A model generated the notes under the pieces. It did not search any database and was not told the DNA's origin. It was given only the letters and a program-made list of their open reading frames with translations. This document shows positions 31,219-36,683 of a DNA stretch of 36,683 nt, in pieces; position 1 is the first letter of the stretch; each line of letters begins with the position of its first letter. The stretch is from the NCBI GenBank assembly GCA_028278225.1, contig JANQEU010000007.1, forward strand, positions 1 to 36,683, in the 5' to 3' direction. The DNA comes from Cyclobacteriaceae bacterium. Its GTDB lineage: Bacteria; Bacteroidota; Bacteroidia; Cytophagales; Cyclobacteriaceae. Made by a program: the position numbers and the translations under genes.

Positions 31219-31716
31219 ATGGAACTGACCTCATCACGGCTCATATTCGTCAAAATGAAATCCCACGACTTCCATTACTATCTTCAACTCAATACCAACG
31301 AAGAAGTGATGAGACATATCACCGGTCGTGCTTTATCGGAGTCTGAGGCTAAAACAAGATTCGAAAATAACCTGCGCATCAACAATGAACATCCCGAAAC
31401 TATGGGATTCTTTATTGTAAAAGAAAAATCTACGGATCACTTAATAGGACTGGCTAAATTCACCTTCCTGAACGATAGCCAGGCTGAAATCGGGTACAGC
31501 GTCCTACCTGCTTACTGGGGAAAGAACATTGCTACCGAAATCGTGGCCTTTTTTACGGATTATGCCCGGAACATCCCTGAGATAAAGGAGCTGATCGGAA
31601 TCGTGGAGCCGGACCATCCCGCATCGATCAGGGTGCTGACGAAAAATAATTACACTTTTTACAGGAACGCCCTGAAAGAAAAGACGAATGTAGTGCACTA
31701 TAGATATATCCTGTAG
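31219..31716 (+). CDS. GNAT family N-acetyltransferase (RimJ/RimL-like)
   Basis: A 165-residue GNAT enzyme. SRLIFVKMKSHDFHYYLQL opens like RimJ/RimL; DHLIGLAKF is the central strand, YSVLPAYWGKNIATEIVAFF carries the acetyl-CoA-binding loop, and IVEPDHPASIRVLTKNNY is the usual C-terminal part. It acetylates a protein or small-molecule amine; the target is unknown. Its stop TAG (31714-31716) directly abuts the reversed stop of the convergent permease gene, with no base between. Confidence 0.83.
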   Translation: MELTSSRLIFVKMKSHDFHYYLQLNTNEEVMRHITGRALSESEAKTRFENNLRINNEHPETMGFFIVKEKSTDHLIGLAKFTFLNDSQAEIGYSVLPAYWGKNIATEIVAFFTDYARNIPEIKELIGIVEPDHPASIRVLTKNNYTFYRNALKEKTNVVHYRYIL

Positions 31717-34353
31717 CTATTCGTATTTCAAGACCTCTACGGGATTGATGTGTGAAGCTCTGAATGCATGGTAACTCACAGTGGCTATCGCAACGATCAG
31801 CGTGGTAAACCCTGCGATCAGGAACGGCCACAAGGTAATCGCAACACGGTAAGCAAAACCATTGAGCCACTCATTTAGCAAAAAATAAGACAGTGGTGTA
31901 GAAATCAGAATTGAAATTGCTATGATGATGAGAAATTCCTTTGAGAGCAACCACATTATATCTCCCGGGCTAATACCCAGCACTTTGCGAACACCGATTT
32001 CTTTGGTGCGCTGCTCAACACTGTAAGTCGCCAGGCCAAACAACCCCAGGCAGGCCACAAGAATTGCCAACATGGAAAAGGCTATGGTGACTTTGGTCAG
32101 TTTCTGTTCTGCCCGGTAGGAGTCATTCAGTTTGTCGTCCAGGAAGAAAAAATCAAACGGCCTGTTGGGGATAAACTTTTTCCAGGTCTGATCCAAATGG
32201 TCGATGGCAGCTTGTGTATTCTCAGCCTGTACCCTGACCGCAACATATTTTATAAAAAGTTCGAATGCCCTGGAATGTAAGTTTAACTGTAAGACCAAAG
32301 GAGCAATCGGGTGATGCTTTGAAACGAAGTTGTAATCCTTTACAACACCTACAACTCTCCCGTTTGGCCTGCTGCCAAATTTGACCGGCTTACCAATTGC
32401 ACTTTCTGCATCTTCCCATCCAAGATTTCGTACCAGTGCTTCATTAATGACTAATGCGGCACTGTCATCTGACAATATGTTTTCATCATAAGCACGTCCC
32501 GCAGCCATCGGAATGTTGAATGTCCTGACAAAATCATGGCGCATTTGAAAATGTGGAAACGGTTTGGACCTCTCCATTTCACCAAACTGGTAATTGGCAA
32601 CCTGATGTTTGGCTCCCACAATCTCTTCAACAGCCGTCATCGAAATAATATCCGGACTTTTCATGGCCTCGGCCTTAAATGATTTGTAGTGTTGACCCAT
32701 TGGAGACCGGATTACCGGGATCATTATGACATGCTCCTTATTGAATCCCAAATCATCATCCTGTAAATACTGAAGTTGACTAATGGCAATGATTGTACTC
32801 ACAATCAACATCATTGAAATTACAAACTGGGCGGCTACCAGAACCCTTCTGAATCCGAATCCGCGGATTTTGAGATGGCTGTTTTTCAACACCGAGATAG
32901 TACTGAACGATGACAATACGAAAGCAGGGTAGAATCCCGAAGATAAGCCAACAAGAATGATCAGGCCAAACAATGAAATGATATAGGTTGGCGTCAGAAG
33001 TGTGATAAGAGAAATCGATTTTTCAGCTAGTTGATTAAAATATGGAAGCGTCAGAAAAACAATGACCAACGACAGGACCACAGCGAAAAAAGTATACATG
33101 ACGGATTCCAGGATAAATTGATTCACGAGTTTACCCTTACTGCTTCCCAGTGTTTTCCTGATCCCCACCTCTTTCGCCCGTTTGGATGCCCTGGCAGTCG
33201 AAAGGTTGATAAAGTTGATTACAGCAATCAGTAATACGAGTATTGCTACACCACTAAAGATGTAAACATTGTTGCTGTTGCCGTTTGCCTGAATTTCGTA
33301 ATCGAGCTTGGAATGCAAATGAATATCTGTCAGGGGCTGTAAGATCAGCGTGAGGTCTTCTTTTATAAAGTCAGGAAAATACTTGTCAATGAAGCCGGGC
33401 ATTTGATCATGAAAGGTTTCGGGAGCGGTATTTTGAGGCAAAACCACATACGTCCAGCATGGATTCCAGTACCAGGTGCGCGGGTACCGGCCTCCATAAA
33501 TATTTTTCAGACTTGAGAAGGAAATAATAAAATCAAACTGGAAGTGAGCATTGAGTGGCGCATCCTCCAGTATCCCGGTAACCGCATAATTCTCGGCTCC
33601 CTGAAACTCAAGTATTTGTCCCATCGGATCGTCATCATCAAAATATTTCTTTGCCATGCTACGGGTGATCAAAATAGAGTTGGGCTCGTCCAGCGCTGTC
33701 TCTTTATTCCCGGCCAGCATTTCAAAGTCGAACACATCCAAAAATGTCGAATCGGCAAAAAATATGCTGGATTCATTAAATTCCTTATCCAGCTTACGAT
33801 TTGCCAAAGCAAGTGTGGGAGACTGAAAATTGAACAACCGCACAGATTTCTCTACCAGTGAGGGGAAGTCATTCACCAGGGTCGGCCCAACCGGAAATGG
33901 CTGACTGGCGGAGTGTTCGCCGACACCATCACTTTCAAACTTCTCCGTAAGGCGATAAATGCGATCCGCTTTACTGTGCATCCGATCGTAGCTTAACTCG
34001 TCCAGGATGTAAAGTGAAACCAAAATAAAGCAGGCCAGTCCGATGGCAAGTCCGGTAATATTGATCCCGGAATAGATCTTTTGATTTCTGATGTTTCGAA
34101 TGGCTACGATCAGGTAATTTCTAAGCATATCCGTAGAGTTTATCTTGCGTGTTCTTTTTCTTTTAATGGCAAATGGCCGGAGCAGATCAAAGACTTCCGC
34201 GATGAAAATAAGATTAGCTTTGCTCCGCCCTCCCCTGCTTAATCGCTCATGGTACAACTCGTGAAGATCACCCTGCAGGATCTCAACCTGTTCCGGTGAA
34301 CAGAACCATCTCAGAAATCTGTCAGCCCATTTGGGTGGTTGAGGTGCTTTCAT
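31717..34353 (-). CDS. ABC permease with PadR-linked N-terminal prefix domain
   Basis: An 878-residue MacB/FtsX-type permease with an extra N-terminal soluble domain (about 1-75; PKWADRFLRWFCSPEQVEILQGDLHELYHERL), the permease prefix domain found in Bacteroidota transporters that are paired with PadR regulators. The membrane part starts at MLRNYLIVAIRN (about 76), with a TM at about 96-118, periplasmic domains and three more TMs, a second periplasmic domain, then three C-terminal TMs (RTKEIGVRKVLGIS). It overlaps the PadR gene by four bases (ATGA), so they are coupled. No ATPase is encoded here. The likely job is export or signalling across the envelope, controlled by the PadR. Confidence 0.87.
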   Translation of the reverse strand: MKAPQPPKWADRFLRWFCSPEQVEILQGDLHELYHERLSRGGRSKANLIFIAEVFDLLRPFAIKRKRTRKINSTDMLRNYLIVAIRNIRNQKIYSGINITGLAIGLACFILVSLYILDELSYDRMHSKADRIYRLTEKFESDGVGEHSASQPFPVGPTLVNDFPSLVEKSVRLFNFQSPTLALANRKLDKEFNESSIFFADSTFLDVFDFEMLAGNKETALDEPNSILITRSMAKKYFDDDDPMGQILEFQGAENYAVTGILEDAPLNAHFQFDFIISFSSLKNIYGGRYPRTWYWNPCWTYVVLPQNTAPETFHDQMPGFIDKYFPDFIKEDLTLILQPLTDIHLHSKLDYEIQANGNSNNVYIFSGVAILVLLIAVINFINLSTARASKRAKEVGIRKTLGSSKGKLVNQFILESVMYTFFAVVLSLVIVFLTLPYFNQLAEKSISLITLLTPTYIISLFGLIILVGLSSGFYPAFVLSSFSTISVLKNSHLKIRGFGFRRVLVAAQFVISMMLIVSTIIAISQLQYLQDDDLGFNKEHVIMIPVIRSPMGQHYKSFKAEAMKSPDIISMTAVEEIVGAKHQVANYQFGEMERSKPFPHFQMRHDFVRTFNIPMAAGRAYDENILSDDSAALVINEALVRNLGWEDAESAIGKPVKFGSRPNGRVVGVVKDYNFVSKHHPIAPLVLQLNLHSRAFELFIKYVAVRVQAENTQAAIDHLDQTWKKFIPNRPFDFFFLDDKLNDSYRAEQKLTKVTIAFSMLAILVACLGLFGLATYSVEQRTKEIGVRKVLGISPGDIMWLLSKEFLIIIAISILISTPLSYFLLNEWLNGFAYRVAITLWPFLIAGFTTLIVAIATVSYHAFRASHINPVEVLKYE

Positions 34354-34676
34354 TGCATATTCATTCCCGGTACCAGTTTGTACAGCTCAGTCCTCAGTTC
34401 ATACGCGGTTTGAATCGCTTTTTTCCCGGCATTCGTGATCTGATAGTATCGTTTTCTCCTTCCTCCCCTCTCCTTCGTAGCGCCTCCTTCCGTTGAATTG
34501 ATGAAACCTTTTTCTTCCAGACGGTTCAAAGCTGAATGCAGTGCACCAATGCTCGGGTTTCTGCCGGTCCTGTCTTTCAGTTCTTTCTTCACTGAAATGC
34601 TGTATGCATCGTCATGCAATGCTCCCACGATAAGCAATACCAGTTCTTCAAACTCTCCCAGTTGTGTCCTTTTCAT
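34350..34676 (-). CDS. PadR family transcriptional regulator
   Basis: I choose the ATG at 34676, giving 108 residues (MKRTQLGEFEELVLL); a start at 34709 adds 11 residues outside the family. Winged-helix PadR pattern: LGEFEELVLLIVGALHDDAYSISVKKEL, NPSIGALHSALNRLEEKGFI and GGRRKRYYQITNAGKKAI. It binds DNA as a dimer and usually represses its own operon and senses a small molecule or drug. Inverted repeats lie 30-65 bases upstream. Its stop overlaps the ATG of the permease gene. Confidence 0.9.
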   Translation of the reverse strand: MKRTQLGEFEELVLLIVGALHDDAYSISVKKELKDRTGRNPSIGALHSALNRLEEKGFINSTEGGATKERGGRRKRYYQITNAGKKAIQTAYELRTELYKLVPGMNMQ

Positions 34677-34706
34677 ATGGCTAAAGATTAAGTACGAAAA
34701 CGGTTT

Positions 34707-34743
34707 CAATTAGTTTCCTAATTGTATATGTAATTATGCATAT
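34707..34743 (-). promoter_or_regulatory. Putative PadR operator
   Basis: Two inverted repeats lie directly upstream of the PadR gene: CAATTAG-N4-CTAATTG (34707-34724) and ATATG-N8-CATAT (34726-34743). The second is close to the ATGT-N8-ACAT form described for PadR proteins. Autoregulation is inferred. Confidence 0.5.
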
Positions 34744-34795
34744 AAGACGTAGACATAATCCCGAGATTGTCAACACCTCACAATTTTTTTTTTGT

Positions 34796-34818
34796 TAAAT
34801 ATTTTGACAAAATATTTA
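34796..34818. promoter_or_regulatory. 23-bp perfect palindrome in AT-rich DNA
   Basis: Arms TAAATATTTTG and CAAAATATTTA flank a single A. A ten-T run lies a few bases to the left. It sits midway between the PadR gene and the M28 peptidase gene, with no terminator-like T-run downstream on the plus strand. It could be an operator for either gene or an unassigned element. Confidence 0.4.
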
Positions 34819-34952
34819 TTGTCACTCCTGGGGTTAGTCTCATTCGTTTTAATATTCTCAGTCAGAGGCCCTCAAAACCGCTTATGTATTAAGTGGTTAA
34901 TCCTGACTTCAAATCCGCTAATATTTGCTTCCAAAGCACTTAACTAAGCCAA

Positions 34953-36500
34953 ATGAAAACTAAACTATTCCTTATCCTGTTTTCAATCTCCACGCATGTA
35001 GTGATTGCCCAGAACACGGAAGACGTGGTCAATGCCATTGTCCGGGAGGCTGATGAAAATTCGCAACTTGAGAGTCTGGCCCATGAATTACTGGATGTGA
35101 TAGGCCCCCGGCTGGTAGGGACGCCTGAGATGAAGCAGGCACACGACTGGGCCGTTGAGAAATACGAGGGATGGGGCATCACGGCCCGAAATGAACAATG
35201 GGGAGAATGGCGAGGCTGGCAAAGAGGCATTACGCATATTGATCTGGTCCATCCGAGAGTTAAAACGCTTCAGGGCATGCAACTGGCCTGGAGTCCGGGG
35301 CTAAAAAAAAGTGTCACGGCCGAACTGGTTACACTCCCGGAAGTTTCTGATTCACTGGAATTTGCGAACTGGTTACCGGATGTGAAAGGGAAATTTGTGA
35401 TGATATCCATGAATCAGCCCACCGGAAGACCGGATTACAACTGGGAGGAATTTGCTACTGAGGAGTCTTTTGATAAAATGAAAGAGGAACGCAAAATACA
35501 AACAGAAGCATGGCGTGAAAATATGGGCAATACGGGCTATGACAGAAGGACTTTGCCGGTAGCACTGGAAGAGGCCGGTGCGGCGGGGATCGTAATGAGC
35601 TATTGGAGTAAGGGATTTGGAGCAAATAAGATCTTCAGTGCCAGAACCAGGGAAATCCCGACTATTGATCTTTCACTGGAGGACTACGGGTTGCTGTACA
35701 GGATGGTGGAATATGGAGATAAACCTCAGATCATGGTTGAATCCGAATCCAGGGAACTGGGGGTTGTGCCCACTTTCAACACAATTGCAGAGATAAAAGG
35801 GACCGAAAAGCCGGATGAGTATGTAATCCTCTCAGCTCACTTTGATTCCTGGGATGGAGGTACCGGAGCTACCGACAATGGCACCGGGACTTTGGTTATG
35901 ATGGAGGCAATGCGAATTCTGAAAGAAGTATATCCCAATCCTAAACGAACTATTCTTGTCGGGCACTGGGGAAGCGAAGAACAGGGGCTGAACGGATCAC
36001 GTGCCTTTGTGGAAGATAATCCCGAAATCATTGACAATGTCCAGGCTGCCTTCAACCAGGATAATGGGACCGGAAGAGTGGTAAGGATCACAGGCCAGGG
36101 ATTTCTTCACGCCTACGAGTACCTCGGACGGTGGCTAAGTCAGGTACCGAAAGACATAACCAAGCACATTGAAACGGAATTTCCCGGAAGACCGGGCCGG
36201 GGTGGTTCGGATTATGCATCATTTGTGGCTATGGGCGCTCCTGCATTCTCGCTTAGCTCACTGAGCTGGTCATACTGGAACTACACCTGGCATACAAACG
36301 TGGATACCTATGACAAGATTGTTTTTGATGATGTCAGAAACAATGTCATTCTAACCGCAATCCTTACGTACATGGCTTGTGAAGACCCTGAGAGAACATC
36401 CAGGGAGAAAAGTGTGTTGTCGATCGACCCGGATACTGGTGAACCACGGCCATGGCCTCAGCCTCGAAAAGCAAATCGAAGGGGAGGGATTGATCAGTAG
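34953..36500 (+). CDS. Secreted M28 family peptidase (carboxypeptidase Q-like)
   Basis: A 515-residue protein with a signal peptide (about 1-19, ending VIAQ). An N-terminal helical part (25-80) is followed by a PA-like insert (about 130-265) and then the zinc peptidase domain. Zinc ligands and catalytic residues are clear: His296 (AHFDSW), Asp308 (ATDNGTG), Glu342/Glu343 (GSEEQG), Asp370 (NQDNG) and His447 (TWHTNVDTYD). It would remove amino acids or dipeptides from peptides outside the inner membrane. The TAG stop at 36498-36500 lies in the first unit of a tandem array, so the end of the protein (IDQ) is encoded at the array edge. Confidence 0.9.
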   Translation: MKTKLFLILFSISTHVVIAQNTEDVVNAIVREADENSQLESLAHELLDVIGPRLVGTPEMKQAHDWAVEKYEGWGITARNEQWGEWRGWQRGITHIDLVHPRVKTLQGMQLAWSPGLKKSVTAELVTLPEVSDSLEFANWLPDVKGKFVMISMNQPTGRPDYNWEEFATEESFDKMKEERKIQTEAWRENMGNTGYDRRTLPVALEEAGAAGIVMSYWSKGFGANKIFSARTREIPTIDLSLEDYGLLYRMVEYGDKPQIMVESESRELGVVPTFNTIAEIKGTEKPDEYVILSAHFDSWDGGTGATDNGTGTLVMMEAMRILKEVYPNPKRTILVGHWGSEEQGLNGSRAFVEDNPEIIDNVQAAFNQDNGTGRVVRITGQGFLHAYEYLGRWLSQVPKDITKHIETEFPGRPGRGGSDYASFVAMGAPAFSLSSLSWSYWNYTWHTNVDTYDKIVFDDVRNNVILTAILTYMACEDPERTSREKSVLSIDPDTGEPRPWPQPRKANRRGGIDQ

Positions 36501-36683
36501 GCAGGGATCAGTAGGCAGGGAATCAGTAGGCAGGGAGCAGTAGGCAGGGATCAGTGGGCAGGGAATCAGTAGGCAGGGAGCAGTAGGCAGGGATCAGTAG
36601 GCAGGGAGCAGTAGGCAGGGAGCAGTAGGCAGGGAGCAGTAGGCAGGGAGCAGTAGGCAGGGAGCAGTAGGCAGGGAGCAGTA
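36495..36683. repeat. 14-bp minisatellite running off the window
   Basis: Thirteen complete units and a partial one, each CAGTAGGCAGGGA plus one or two variable bases. Units 2 and 5 are 15 bases long; from unit 8 onward the units are identical (CAGTAGGCAGGGAG). Unit 5 has GTGGG for GTAGG. The homogeneous right half suggests recent expansion. The array begins inside the M28 gene at its stop codon and continues past the end of the window. Confidence 0.9.

Noticed and set aside
22012-34353. Complete ABC transporters at 22012 and 31717
   Set aside because: Only permeases are present; no ABC ATPase was found in the window, so complete systems cannot be claimed.
1-36683. tRNA, rRNA and prophage genes
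   Set aside because: No cloverleaf, ribosomal or phage structural sequences were recognised on either strand.

Overview
The window looks like chromosomal DNA of a member of the Bacteroidota, most likely a Cytophagales-type marine or soil bacterium. The evidence is the two long MacB/FtsX-like permeases of the type common in that group (one with the PadR-linked N-terminal extension), promoter-like TTG-N19-TAnnTTTG sequence, secreted S9, M19 and M28 peptidases and several lipoproteins. This is inferred from gene families and style; there is no rRNA or marker gene.

Region 1 (1-2716) is accessory: the end of a REP-associated (Y1/RAYT) transposase, then two leftward genes (a zinc-ribbon DUF4145 protein and a three-TM coiled-coil protein resembling the YEATS-associated helix family). 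They are separated by long non-coding DNA with imperfect inverted repeats that resemble integron attC sites.

Region 2 (2717-9487) is one tightly packed leftward operon of eight genes: a serine palmitoyltransferase-type PLP synthase, a GNAT-fold acyltransferase, a FabI/FabL-type enoyl reductase, a FabZ-type dehydratase, a KAS II synthase, an acyl carrier protein, a 4'-phosphopantetheinyl transferase and an NAD-dependent epimerase-family reductase. Read together it is a sphingolipid (or sulfonolipid) pathway carrying its own partial type II fatty-acid synthase and carrier protein, with a good Bacteroidota promoter in front. It is the most interesting system in the window.

Region 3 (9657-16749): an HTH regulator with TTTTGCAAAA-type sites upstream, a rightward envelope cluster (CsgG-like secreted protein, carbohydrate-binding-like lipoprotein, beta-barrel protein), a leftward secreted S9 peptidase and an NAD(P)HX epimerase, and a small two-TM protein.

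Region 4 (16869-24411): an SDR, a class C beta-lactamase-like lipoprotein, a methyltransferase, a small NTF2-like lipoprotein, a membrane dipeptidase lipoprotein and a long ABC permease. Dispersed palindromes and a 14-bp minisatellite lie at 20290-20541.

Region 5 (24478-27511): two large related repeat blocks, each a ~300-bp module followed by ~225-bp tandem units, flank an EF-hand protein and a small GNAT-like protein. The stop codon of the latter lies in the repeat edge.

Region 6 (27603-36683): a leftward set of serine hydrolase lipoprotein, orphan ACP and cytochrome P450 (the last two overlapping); CutC and a GNAT enzyme; a PadR regulator coupled to a permease; and a secreted M28 peptidase whose stop codon falls in the first unit of a 14-bp tandem array that runs off the window.
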